Below are positions 1-11,346 of a stretch of 64,000 nucleotides of DNA, piece after piece. Within the stretch, counting starts at the first letter, position 1, and each line of letters starts with the position of its first letter. The translations under genes and the position numbers were made by a program. The notes below the pieces were generated by a model. It was not told where the DNA came from. It did not search any database and saw only the letters and a list, made by a program, of their open reading frames with translations. Source of the stretch: Temnopleurus reevesii (lineage: Eukaryota; Echinodermata; Echinoidea; Temnopleuroida; Temnopleuridae); assembly GCA_036244855.1 (NCBI GenBank), contig BQKZ01000507.1, positions 25,984 through 89,983 of the forward strand, in the 5' to 3' direction.

Positions 1-1780
1 TTTTTAAATACTTTCCACTCAGATTGAAAAATCACTGCAAATGTATTTGAATAAACATGTATACAACTTGAAAAGTCGATTTTAGATGATCTGTAACATT
101 TCAATCCCTTCCAAATTTAATTTTCTTAAAGATTTGTGTGAACTGTGCCAAGAAATTTGTAACCATTAATAATGAAAACAAAAGACACTTTCCAAAGACG
201 GACAATATTTTTCAGAAAATGCATTGGAGGGCATCCTAACAATTTTGAGACCTTATTTATTCTCCGAACCATGCCCTCCCTTAATCGGTTAATCGCTTTA
301 AAAGATGAACATCTGCTATCTCACGCTACATCATTTATTAGATCATATCTCTCAATATCTATCGCTCATCCCTTACAAACTGCTCACATCCACGTTGCGA
401 TGGAGAACATTTGGATAATATAATTATGGATCTCAATGAGGTAATTTGGTTAATCAAATGTCCATTGCAGTTAGTAATATCAGCTGACAAATTTTCATTA
501 CAATGAGGTAAAATCAACTTTCAAATTTTCTTTACAATTAGTAATATCAACTTACAAATTGTCATTTTTATTAATATTAGTTTAAATTTAAAAATAGATT
601 ACACATTTAGAAATGAATTACAGTTGTACATCAAATGTAGAAATAGATCATATTAAATGATAATAATAATACATGGATCTTATATAGCACTTTTTCCATC
701 CTAATTAGATGCTCACGGTGCTCAGAGCAAATATTTTTCTGTTATCATTTTTTTTCATCACCAAAAAATGACATCTATATATATCCAAGAATGGGAAAAC
801 TTACATTTTCATCTCACAGAAAGACATTTCAAATATACTGCACTTTCTTCCAATTTGTATCCTAGCTGTAAGGTCTAGGGATTTCATAGAAAGTTAAATT
901 GGTCCATATTACACCTCGTTGCAATGAAACAATCTAATCGCTTGGTCATCTTCCCTACTGGTCATTTTCCCTACAGAAATAGAACTTGATTATTGAGTGA
1001 CCACAGGATGACCATTCATATCAAATAAGAGTCCGACAAAAATATCTATTACCGAGTGCAGAATAATCAACTCGCCTCCAGAAATATAAAGATGCAATTT
1101 GGAAGCAAGAGTGGGCGAGAAAGAGATGGAAAGAGGAGTTTATTATAGGAGGGAAATTATATTTTACATGGGATGATTGGTAGTTGAATGACCATTTGAT
1201 ATGACAAATTGATTTAGAATACGAAACTGACTTTACAAATACTGGACAAATTACCAGGAAATTGAAAATTGGATTCTGTCCATTTCTAAAACTAGCCTTT
1301 GGTCAAATGAAAATGACCATTAGGAGACAGCAAAGATGAACAAAAAAACAAACTTTGATATAAAGGAAGTAATATTTCAAATTGGAGTAAAAATTTCATA
1401 CATGTGTAGCGGATCTGCCATAGATACATGTAATGCAGAAAGGCTTGTTTGAGAAGACCATAATATACTGTTTTGATAAAAAAATTAAGACATAGGCCTA
1501 AACTACTGTCTTCAAAGATGTTCAGACAATTACAAGGCAAAATTATGGGGCTTATACCAGTACATTCCACTAAATTAACACATAGTTTGCTGAACAGTAA
1601 ATTTTAATTCCAGAAATATTGGATTAATGTAGTATTAACAAAAACCCAATCAAATATTATGTTAGCCCTAAATTTCTTCGTCTCAGCTGGAAAATTACAC
1701 TGGAAATCAAACTGCTGTACAAGAAGGCTAATTTCCATTGATACAAAACACTCCCAAAAGCTCATTCAGAAAATCTGCTT
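1..1780. other. AT-rich non-coding DNA, no gene seen
   Basis: I see no coding exon with plausible splice sites and no intact mobile element here. Around 658-735 a (TAA)n run followed by a TATATAGCACTTT-like segment resembles the reverse complement of the tails of the tRNA-derived SINEs found later in the window, so a minus-strand SINE tail remnant is possible. The short open frames at 172-423 and 1292-1570 have no supporting features. Confidence 0.6.
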
Positions 1781-1789
1781 TTAAGAGCA

Positions 1790-1846
1790 ATGGGGTCATC
1801 TGGGGTGGAAGGTGCTGCCAAAAAAACAACACACCCTACAGAGGGG
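1790..1846 (+). CDS. Candidate short coding exon, unknown product
   Basis: An ATG at 1790 opens 19 codons (starting MGSSGVEGAAKK) and runs in phase 0 into a strong donor, GGGG|GTAAGAGG, at 1846/1847. Just upstream, TCTGCTTTTAAG at 1774-1785 could be an acceptor, which would make the piece internal rather than first. The segment is GC-richer than its surroundings. All three frames are open over this length, so the frame is not settled. I do not recognise the peptide. The donor and composition are the only evidence, and a chance match is quite possible. Confidence 0.18.
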
Positions 1847-2869
1847 GTAAGAGGAGAGGCGCGTGCCGTGCCCGACAGCTACGACGCCCAGTTTTGAGAG
1901 ACATGCACGCTCTGATAGCCGCAGGCGTGATGCGGGAAGAGAGAGAAAGAAATAACTCTCGGGTTGGACACAATACAACAGGGATCTACTAATGCATTCA
2001 TACGGTAACATCATTTACCATAACTTCACACACACTGCTCGATTGAGAGATGGAACAAGCGCCTAAGTCATGAAGTCAGTCTCAAAACTCAGACCCTATA
2101 AAAGATTTTAATTTCTTTTCCATTAACATTCAATTATACTGATTGATAATGCTGATGAAAAATCATCTTAATAATGCAGACATTTCATTTTGATGCTTTT
2201 TTTATAGAAATTACAATTGATTTTCCAATTTACATAATGAATGTAGAAAAATATCTGTAAACCTTGAATTTGCATTAAATATTTAAGAGACTATTCAACT
2301 AATACATATATAAATGTTCATATGGTGAAAGTGATAACTGCACCAATATGAAACTTAAACTCCTTTTCCTTTTCTTTACATTTCTCAATAAAAAAAAAAT
2401 AGAGTCTAGGATTATAGAATATGCCCATTTATGGCAACAAAAAGCCATAAAAATGCAGGTTTTGTGCATTTCATGTCCATCATCTCAGTCACAGCTGTTT
2501 GCATTTTTCTCGGTTGTCTACCACTTTCCAATAGTCGTTGATTAAGTTATCCAAAATGCTGTTTTGACACATTTCTTTGTCTGAAATGATAGGATAATAG
2601 AGATATGGAAACTGATTCCAGTCATGAATCCCTGGGGAAAGCATCTTGTTTAATATAGAGTTGAAAATGAAAGTAATATTCACTAGTCTATAACCTTACC
2701 TGACCATAACTATCACATTTTTTATCCTAGTACAAATGTGCTATAATGATTAATGACCGTTAAAGCCAATTGTTCATGAAGTAGTTTTCACATGTATATT
2801 TTGCAAATAGATAATCTTTTAATGAGTTTAGCCATAAATTATCTGTATATAATCACGAGTGGTTTCTTA

Positions 2870-3690
2870 CCCCACCCTCCAACTCCTTCCCTCCCTCCCC
2901 TGCTTACTTTCACACCAACCCTTTACTGAATTATCAATCGCAAGTTAAGTGGATGATGTATCTAAATTGATTCATCTGAGTGTGGTATGTTTAGGAGGAA
3001 TGATGATGACACTGTGTATCTCTTACCAAACAACCTGTGGTAAGCTACTATCCCTCCATCCCCCTCTTCCCCTCCGTCCCTGCCTACCTGCATCCTCCCC
3101 CTCTACCCCTCACTCCCTTCCCCACCCTCCCTCTACAAATGATCAATCACAAGTTAAGTGGATAATGTATCTTAATTGATCCATCTGTGTGCGGTATGTT
3201 TAGGAGGAATGACGATGACACTGTGTATTTCTTGCTAAACGACCTGTGATAAGCTCATACCCCTCCCTCATGATAAGCTCATACCCCCCCCCCCNTGAAG
3301 ATGGCACTGTTTATCTCATGCCAAACGACCTGTGATAAGCTCATACCCCTCCCTCCCTCACCCATCCTCACCCACCCTCCCTCTACTAATGATCAATCAC
3401 AAGTTAAGTGGATAATGTATCTTAATTGATCCATCTGAATGCGGTATGTTTAGGAGGAATGATGATGACACTGTGTATCAATTGCTAAATGACCTGTGAT
3501 CAGGTCGTACCCCTCCCTCACCCATCCTCCCCCCTCCCCCACCCTCCCTCTACTAATGATCAATCAAAAGTTAAGTGGATAATGTATCTTAATTGATCCA
3601 TCTGAGTGTGGTATGTTTAGGAGGAAAGATGATGACACTGTGTATCGCTTGTCAAATGACCCATGATAGGCTACTGGCTGTCTTCCAAAA
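2870..3690. repeat. Minisatellite, unit about 170-210 bp, four copies plus a partial one
   Basis: The segment AAGTTAAGTGGATRATGTAT starts at 2942, 3151, 3401 and 3568. Each copy continues through GTTTAGGAGGAA and ACACTGTGTAT and ends in a C-rich CCCTCC tract. Spacings are 209, 250 and 167 bp. The long one contains a partial copy around the single N at 3295, which is probably an assembly join inside the array. No coding function is suggested. Confidence 0.9.
3295..3295. other. Single-base N inside the minisatellite
   Basis: An isolated N follows a run of C and precedes a truncated repeat copy. This is what a forced contig join within a tandem array looks like, so copy number here is unreliable. 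Confidence 0.8.
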
Positions 3691-3856
3691 TCATTCATAA
3701 TACATCCTACTAGTACAACATGGAAACCAGTTCTTAAACAACCCAAAGACACAAGAACGAAATGCCTTATCAACTGCATCTGCAAAATAAATCAGCTCAA
3801 GATATCTCTAATCGGGTCGTTTTACCCAGATACGAAGGAGCGAGATAATTTCTTAC

Positions 3857-3957
3857 CAGAGGACTCGAGGAGAGTGCAAACACCCATCGCTGCGCATAGT
3901 AGGAGCAATTGTCATCTCATAAAGATGATGATAACTAGTCTCATCTTCCTTCTCCTC
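3857..3957 (-). CDS. Candidate internal exon, unknown product
   Basis: On the minus strand a possible acceptor (ATGTTGTCATTGAG) precedes 101 bases that are open in one frame only (33 codons plus 2 bases, beginning EEKEDETSYHHLYEM). They end at a strong donor, CTCTG|GTAAGAAA. The acidic start and the donor favour a real exon, but the polypyrimidine tract is short and I recognise no domain. The intake phase is 0 and the output phase 2, so it cannot directly follow the phase-1 exons at 24.4 and 35.7 kb without intermediate exons. Confidence 0.25.
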
Positions 3958-4265
3958 CTCAATGACAACATATCTTATCACTATTATGAGTCACTATGGG
4001 GCTCATCATCATCCAAGCATCTTGGCCCAGTCAACTCCAACATCGTAGCAACCATAGAGGAGGATGGGCAAAGCTTTGTTAATTTTCAAGGCATACTCAT
4101 TTAGCGTCCGGTTTTCATCGAGATTGTCTCGATATTCAGTGCCGGTTCTGATGTCCTGAATGGGATTGTCCCTATATTACTAAAATGTCTCTAAAGCCTG
4201 ATATCAATAAAAAAAAAATATTCAGAAAAGATTGCACAAAAGTAAAAATCAGAAGTCCACATTAT

Positions 4266-4450
4266 GGCCAATATTCCGAAAGTGATATTTAACTTAACGG
4301 TTTAACCCATGTCTAAGTAATTGTCATTTAGACCATTGGTTTAATAGTCGAATAGTTGAATAGCCCTACTTTAATAATTTAATAGCCTGAATCAAACTAA
4401 CAGTGGCTTAGTCCCGGGGTTAATTACATATCACTCTTGGAGTACTAGCC
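4266..4450. mobile_element. Degenerate fold-back MITE, TATTCC family
   Basis: The left end GGCCAATATTCCGAAAGTG and the right end, read in reverse as GGCTAGTACTCCAAGAGTG, form terminal inverted repeats. The body contains GTCTAAGTAATTGTCATTTA, which recurs in the better preserved relative at 47313-47459. It has no coding capacity and is a non-autonomous DNA transposon remnant. Confidence 0.7.
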
Positions 4451-5377
4451 TATGACTATATCACAATCACCGTGATGGTAAAAAAAACTTGAAGCAAAAG
4501 AAGGTCCAATGAGAGAAGACGAGATAAAGGATGGACAGCGAAGATGGACAGAAGAACTTTGTTGAGTAATGGCGGAGAGCAATGATCACCTCTTAGTGCA
4601 ACCAGCCATCAAATCATGTAAGAAGCATGGAGAGGACGGCATCGGGTTACATACGCACATCTCATGCATGGTTGCAATCGAGTCCTGTTTACACCATCGT
4701 GTCCGCCGAGATGCGCCATGAGTGTAGAGACATACGCTAAGAGTGTAGAGACGTACACCAAAAAAAAATATCATATTGGATACATCCCTTGGTAGTTATC
4801 AATCACATTTCTTCCACTTTAGGGTAATTTATGTGAAAAAATATGTCCATGGAGACCAGTGTTGTATATTCATCTCAACAAGAAATTTAACAAGGGATCT
4901 CTTATTATGGTTGAAGAATTTGTGAGATATTGGTCACTTTAAAAAAAAAAATGAATTGCGAAAGTATAAAAGGATATTTTTAATAAATATTGCATGGAAT
5001 TATTTGAATTATTGTTGATCACCAAAAGAAGACATTGAAGCCCAAACGACAGAATACCTGAAGGCCAACATCATTTTCTAAATCTAAAATCATGTACCTC
5101 GGCCCTACTCTATCTACAAAAATGTGATCAATAATATCTTCCATTCAAGAAAATATAAACAACTTAAAAATCAATGATGAATTTATGATTGATGCAACGG
5201 CTTGCAATCAATTCAAATCAATGACAGCTCTTGACGAGGCGAGTCGTGGTGTAAACCTGCCTCCAATGAGCCGCAGTCTCATCTTTATTCCTCTAGATTC
5301 GTGTGCAAACAAGCCAACAATGGGCTGCGGTGGGCACCACCAACACGCTCAGGGCACTCCGTCGTACATACGATATC
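4451..5377. other. Non-coding DNA, nothing recognised
   Basis: Open frames are short and have no splice or motif support. No repeats were noticed apart from short A runs. Confidence 0.6.
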
Positions 5378-5939
5378 TTAAAGGGGAACTTCACCCTGAT
5401 ATGTAGAAAAATAAGATAAACAAACTGTGAAAATTTGAGCAAAATCGGATAATTTGTTCCAAATTTATGAATTTTCAAAGTTTGCATTTGCCTCAACAAT
5501 GGGTACATGTATCCTTGAATTGGCAACTTTGGCACAATCTATGTCATATACATGGATAACTCCACATTAACTTTTTACATCAATTTATTAAAAATCAATC
5601 ATTGTCATATTTCAATTGAGGAATCACCCCCATTCTTTGTGGAATGCATGAAGAATTGATGTATGAAAAGTATTTTTTTAAAATGTCTACTTTTCTAGAA
5701 AAAGAAGAAAAATGTGAAATTCTGTGTACAAAGTAAATGGAAAGTTCTCCATGTTGGCAGTCATTTTGTGCCTGGAGGTCGCAAACACAATGAGCCCATG
5801 AGGGATGAAAATCAAAACTTTTAGAATCCATAACTTTGTAATTGATCATCTGATTTTGCTCGAATCTTAACAGTCTGATTACTGTATTGTTCTCCATCCA
5901 CTTACAGTACATTAGCATCTGGGGTTAATTCCCCTTCAA
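5378..5939. mobile_element. Terminal-inverted-repeat element of about 560 bp
   Basis: The left end TTAAAGGGGAACTTCACCCT matches the reversed right end TTGAAGGGGAATTAACCCCA. Inside the left end, TTTGAGCAAAATCGGA and ATGAATTTTCAAAG are phrases that also appear at 39980-40060 and 60330-60380. Related minus-strand ends (CAGGGGTTGGTTCCCCTTTA) form the array at 43 kb. The 107-codon frame inside has no recognisable domain. This looks like a non-autonomous DNA element family with many diverged copies. Confidence 0.65.
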
Positions 5940-7090
5940 ATATTTTTCTCTCTGTTTCTCCATCTCCTACGATAACTCTGATAACTCCGAGGGGAACACG
6001 AAGACCTCTCGTAAAACAGCAAGAACACTTTCTCCTCCATCTTCCTCGAGCGCCAAATCCCCGGTCTCCTGTTTGTATGTATCAAATTCCTCCTTTCCGA
6101 ACGACCGCGACCGAAATGTGATTATAATATAACAATATACTCGGAGATGGGAGATGAGTTTCACTCAAAGGGCACGGGCTGGAATGCAATCGTCATCTTT
6201 ATTGCGCCAACAAATTTGGGTGCATTATGTATAAAGTGTGATGGATGCTAAGCGTATGTAATGAGAAAAGTCAATACGAGAGCTATGTCTCTGATTGTGT
6301 AAGCAATAAACTTCACATCGTCAAGAGATTCAATCTGATAAATCAAGAGGATACATATAGGCTATATGTTTGATACATCATATGATTTAAAAATTCAATT
6401 GAATATTTTCTACGATTAAACAATAAAAAATGGTCTTCCACAATAAGAATATAAATTCTGCTAGTTTTTGCTCTCATCAAATAAAATCTTGCTAATCATA
6501 AATAAAGAAGAAATCATTACAATCAGGCAGGATTTCTTTAGGAAAAATAGAAAAAAAATTTAGGGTGTCCTTGAAATTCACGCAATCAATTGTTTAAATC
6601 ATGAGACGTCTTGATACATAAATAGTAATTGGAATTATACAAACCAATAAAAGGCAAATCTACCTTCATTGCAAATACATGATTAATTGAAATAAACACA
6701 AATTTTAGCAAAAGGATAATTTCACTAATCAAAATTTAGAAATGAATGAGATCTCCAGATATCAAAATTGTAGGACATTCCGTTTTTGTTCAAATCTTTT
6801 CTTAAATCAGCTATCTACCACTGCTTAATGAACAGGTGATGCTATCACAGATCAGTTTGCATTACTATTAAAACATAATTTCCTGCACATATTTACTCAA
6901 ATGTATAGATAAATAAACACATTTGTGAAAATATAACTTCATGGCAAGCAGCAATGAGTAAATACAGGTGTTATAATAGCAAATTTACATCTCTTTTTCT
7001 TTTTTTTTTTGAATTATTTAATTTTTCACTTACTTACCAATATCAATCTTAATGACACGGGCTTGATTGATTGAAAATATCATTCATTTT
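5940..7090. other. Non-coding DNA with one coding-like patch
   Basis: Most of this stretch is featureless and AT-rich. At 5967-6120 on the minus strand a 50-codon frame has a protein-like composition (contains FDTYKQETGDLALEEDGGES) and ends in a TAG. It has no convincing acceptor, so I do not call it a gene. Confidence 0.5.
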
Positions 7091-7770
7091 AATTACAAAT
7101 TACAAACTCAGCATAATATGGTGCATTTCCTCCTTAAAAAGCAATTTATTATGACCATTAAAGAGTTTCTTAGTAGGCTACATCAACATTTAATATTTAC
7201 CCATATCTCCTGCATGTTAACACTCTAATGGTGACATTTTTGTTAATTTTGAAGTATTCACTTTGCTAAAATAATGTCCCCTCCTCCCATATTTATCATT
7301 TAGCAATCCATTTTCCCCTAATGCTAATTATCATTTAGCAATCAATCTTCCTTCCCCCCTCCCCAAATTATCATTTACCAATCCATTTCCACCCCCATCC
7401 TCCTCCGTCCCCTATCCCCTAATCATCATTTATTTAGCAATACATTCTCCTNNNNNNNNNNNNNNNNNNNNNNNNNNNNNNNNNNNNNNNNNNNNNNNNN
7501 NNNNNNNNNNNNNNNNNNNNNNNNNNNNNNNNNNNNNNNNNNNNNNNNNNNNNNNNNNNNNNNNNNNNNNNNNNNNNNNNNNNNNNNNNNNNNNNNNNNN
7601 NNNNNNNNNNNNNNNNNNNNNNNNNNNNNNNNNNNNNNNNNNNNNNNNNNCTGGCCTTCTTGCCCCCTCCCCCCTCCCCAATCGACTGACTACACCCTGG
7701 GGAGGCCATCTCAAGAATGAAAACTGACATTGGATACCAAATTTGAGCTGCTAAGTTCACAAGGCGCTAC
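7091..7770. repeat. Dispersed repeat with pyrimidine-rich core, copy 1
   Basis: Shared phrases with 19742-20240 include TTACAAACTCAGCATAATAT, GCATGTTAACACTCT and TGGTGACATTTTTGT. Both then have repeated ATCATTTAGCAATC blocks in C/T-rich DNA, followed by GGAGGCCATCT and CTAAGTTCACAAGG. The N gap falls in the repetitive core of this copy. The origin of the family is unknown and it has no coding capacity. Confidence 0.85.
7452..7650. other. Assembly gap of 199 N
   Basis: The gap lies within the pyrimidine-rich core of the repeat, which explains why it was not assembled. Open frames across it are artefacts. Confidence 0.99.
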
Positions 7771-8093
7771 CATACTGACAGAGATACTCTTTCCACGCTC
7801 CTCAACAGCCAAACATCAAATCCAGCTTCTCGGTGGGGGTGTTACAGTCTCGCTGTAACCAGACCCATAATGGACGATTAGAAACCGGAATATGACTCAT
7901 ATTTAATGATTTGAGGTATGTTTGGAGAGAGGTAGGCAATGTATAGTCAGGGCTGTCTGTAGTGTTTACCTCGTCGCCAATGTTGCTACCCACTGCTCTA
8001 GGCTAAAATGCATACAGAATCTCTACATCGATGTCCCCTCCTGTCTTTCGTTCCAATGGACACTATTATAAGCAGGTTTGCATTTTTGACATC

Positions 8094-8239
8094 ACACACA
8101 TACACCCACACACACACACACTCTCTCTCTCTCTCTCTCTCTATCTCTTTCATATATCTACATGAGATGCAAAAACAGATAGATGACATACAATAGCAGG
8201 AGGGGCAAAATGATCTTGAGATTGGGAGCCCACATACAT

Positions 8240-8272
<33 letters not shown>
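8094..8272. repeat. Microsatellites (CA)n, (CT)n, (CA)n
   Basis: A CA run near 8106-8121 passes directly into a CT run to about 8142, and a second CA run lies at 8243-8272. Both open frames in this area are products of these repeats. Confidence 0.95.
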
Positions 8273-8274
<2 letters not shown>

Positions 8275-8389
8275 ATTAAAAAATATTGAGGGCCTGGGGC
8301 CTCTCAGATCCCACAGTTCTGTTGGACCTGATTACTGTATGCTCACCTATCCGGACAATCCTATCTATTAAACTACATCTGAAAGTGGA

Positions 8390-8650
8390 ACAGAAACAGG
8401 GTCTGCGTGATAAAGACTACCCCTAAGTGTGCGATTTCCACACTTCCATCAAGGGAGTGATCGAAGGCACGACAACATCTGATTAAAACGGCCTCGTATG
8501 TGTGCACACTTTGCCGTATTATTCATGTCGGCAGCCAGAATTACCCCCGTAATGCGGGCGGAAGGGAGCCGCTTAGCAGGTAGAGGAACATCTAGGCTAA
8601 ACACTGACACGACTATCCATCATCTATCCGGCGTGAGCCTCGTTTTAAGA
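8390..8650. other. GC-elevated unique block, possible regulatory DNA
   Basis: This block is noticeably richer in CG dinucleotides than its flanks and shows no internal repeat. It has no splice-bounded frame. It could be a cis-regulatory module, but I see no diagnostic motif cluster. Confidence 0.25.
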
Positions 8651-8948
8651 TGACAGGAGAGTGGGGGAAAGCTTCCTTTAATAAGCAGTACGAAAAAAAT
8701 CAGTGTGAAATTCTGCCTAATATGCCATTTGGGTGTGATTAAAAGGTGTGATGAATTGCTGACTGCATCTTCAAGACCTAATGATGTAAAAGCCTCAATT
8801 TCCATAAGGTCTGGCAGTGAAGGTCCATATGTATATACAGAAGCTAGATAATCTTAAATTTCAATATTTTAAAGGGCAATATCCCTTTTCTAAAAGGCTT
8901 ACTTTTATAATACACAACAAATAGGAAAAGTAAAAAGGGGCAATAATG

Positions 8949-9090
8949 AAGCGTAGTGGTGTAGTGATCATGACTCTCATCCATGGGTCCCACTCATGGT
9001 GTTGATTTCCATCAACAAGTTATTCATTCAAATTGTGCTGCACACAACCCAGGTGAGGTGCATTTATTTATTATTAATCTCCATGTAGCA
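8949..9090 (+). mobile_element. 5' part of a tRNA-derived SINE, diverged
   Basis: GCGTAGTGGTGTAGTGATCA matches the A-box region of the SINEs at 33041 and 59911. GTGCTGCACACAACCCAGGT matches their body. The B-box area is degraded, and the copy ends in TTTATTTATTATTA after losing the rest of the tail. Confidence 0.75.
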
Positions 9091-11195
9091 TAGCCAATGG
9101 GGTGGGCACTAAAACAGTCATAAGGGCATCCAAGACCTGAATTCACAGGACAGTCGCAATGGTGTTTGTAATCATTGCAAAAAGGATAAAACTATTTGGT
9201 AGTCTACAGACCTTATCTATGAAAAGAACCTGCGCTATTGATTTTCCGGAAAAACCACATATGATATTGAACACCAAGTATCCTAAAATACTTCTGTGCA
9301 TCATGAAAATGGGTGCATCCAGGATCCACTTAAAAATAGGGAGGGAGTCAGAGAAAATTCTTACACACTGGTGACTTGATAAAAAATAGGGGGTGGTTCT
9401 CAATTCTGTGCACGATTATTCTCCTCAATTCTATGTATGATCATTCAGCAAGCTAAATTCAAGCGCTCTTGGAAAAGTGAAGGGGGTCTGACCCACAATG
9501 AACGACCAATAACGGGGCAACAGCACCTCTGCCAACCCCCCCCCCCCCCCAGAAAAGAAAATTATCCAAGTATGTACAGATAGAGGTACCTATCTAGAGG
9601 CAACTGATACTTTGGTGATATTGATTGAGAATACTCTTGTGGTTCGAAGGCAAGACTCATTCCTGGGTATAGATACTAAGGGGACGATCCGGTTACAAGC
9701 CTGATCATGATTTACCAAACAACTTCATTTTAATGCCATTTGTTCAAGTTCCTTATAGCATTTCCGTAAACAGATCTTGTTCGCTAGGTGGAGGATAAGC
9801 TACAGTCTGGACTGTAAATCTGTTTCTTTCTCTCTCTCTCTCCAAGTTCAGACGCGATTCACTTAATATCAAAACTCGATATAGAAATGAGAAAGAAAAA
9901 ATATATTATATGACTGACTGACTGTTAAAACATGTTTGAAGTTCGAACCAAGCTCAGAAGAAATGTTGGTAAAAAAAAATAAGTGTGCAATTTCTCGCTG
10001 TATGTGGTATTGTTTAACATTATATTACAGCTATACAGTTCTAATATAAATTGTCAACGTTTGAACACTCGGTGTCTGTCCTCCCTCCCTTTCTCCACTT
10101 TTCATTTTAGCAATCAATATGTTGCAACTTGAATGACAAATTAAAAAGGAAATGAGCTTCTCTACAGTTTATAGATACCAAAACATCCTACAGAGGTTAT
10201 CGAAATGAAGACACTAGAAGTAAAACTTAAGATTAGCAGGAAAATGAAGCAAATGAAATACAAAATACTATTGTAAATTGGAAAATACTGACAAAAAGAC
10301 AAGATTACGGTAAATGAAGTGTGATTCAAAACATATTCTTTCCTTGGAAGCAAAAAAAACCTCATTGAGCTGTCTGCCTGCGACATTGAGGTGGAATTTT
10401 GTGAACTTCCTTTACATATTTCCATGTTGCAGCCTCCAGATAATCTTTCAAACTATAAATACACGGGGAATGGCATATAATTACCACAGACATGTTTAAC
10501 ACTGGAAATGACTGGCCTTGATGTTGAAATATGATCTCATAAAGGATGTTACGAACATTCAGTTACTATACAAACATACAAACATTATTTTCCATCACAT
10601 TCTTGGCAAAATAACTTTGTTAGCGTTTCGATAAAGAATGTAGATGAAAAATAATCATGGTACAGATGTTATACACATATTGTAAACCTACAGACATCTA
10701 CCGTTTGCCATGTGCAGTGAACAGGTTTGAACATCTCTACATCTCAAGTTTATTTGAGTTGAACTTGTCCAATATCACATTTAAGCAGTTCCCTTTTCCT
10801 TTATTTCTTCTCATTATTCATTTATTTATTTATTTGTTTTATTTCAGTAGGGTTGCCCACTCAGTGATTATAGCACTGTTTTTCACAGGGGCCCTACAAC
10901 AGCAAAACACAAGAAAATATATGGTTCAAACAAAAGGCAAGAAGGATTTTGCTAATTACGTTAAAAACTCAATAAAGTGATAAAATTATAATTGAAAAAA
11001 AAATAATGATATAAGGAGCATTGTGAATGAACATTAATTTACTCAAAGTAAAAACGATATTAACAGGGTCATACCACAATGCAACATCATTCGTTAATAT
11101 CTTAGGAAACCAATTACATGGTGTCAGTTACAATGTAGGAGTCAACTCGTTTGCCAAATCACCTGAACACATCTTGTGTAAATTAAATTGAACAT
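9091..11195. other. Non-coding DNA, no gene seen
   Basis: A run of about 15 C lies at 9536-9550 and a short CT run near 9830. Open frames here (for example 10657-10980) are low-complexity or hydrophobic shadows without splice sites. Confidence 0.6.
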
Positions 11196-11196
11196 N
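11196..11196. other. Single-base N at the left edge of the retrotransposon piece
   Basis: The N separates AT-rich DNA from sequence that reads like an LTR end. Together with the N at 12578 it encloses exactly the retroelement portion, so the element may be misplaced or collapsed here. Confidence 0.8.
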
Positions 11197-11292
11197 CACC
11201 ATAACTATCTTGAGTGAACGTGTCTTTATTGTCTCCCGAAATAACAGTAATTACTAGTATTGAGATGACATATTGAGTCTAATACATGTCAT
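11197..11292 (+). mobile_element. Probable 3' part of a Ty3/gypsy 5' LTR
   Basis: These bases lie between the N and the primer-binding-like site and end in CATGTCA, consistent with a terminal CA. The start of the LTR and any partner LTR are missing, so this is inferred from position only. Confidence 0.45.
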
Positions 11293-11296
11293 TGAT

Positions 11297-11312
11297 TGGC
11301 GACGAGGAAAAC
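11297..11312 (+). other. Primer-binding-site-like sequence of the retrotransposon
   Basis: TGGCGACGAGGAAAAC begins with the TGG expected to pair with a tRNA 3' CCA end. It sits about four bases after the presumed LTR end and about 35 bases before the gag start. This is the normal location in LTR retrotransposons. The tRNA species is not identified. Confidence 0.55.
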
Positions 11313-11346
11313 TTTTGTTGATTTTGTGTGCATATTTCTTGGAACC

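Noticed and set aside
4003..4104. Minus-strand peptide containing ALPILLYGC, reminiscent of LINE reverse-transcriptase C-terminal regions
   Set aside because: It has only about 30 codons and one short motif, with no neighbouring reverse-transcriptase blocks.
7430..7760. Frames crossing the 199-N gap
   Set aside because: Most codons are unknown; they are artefacts of the gap.
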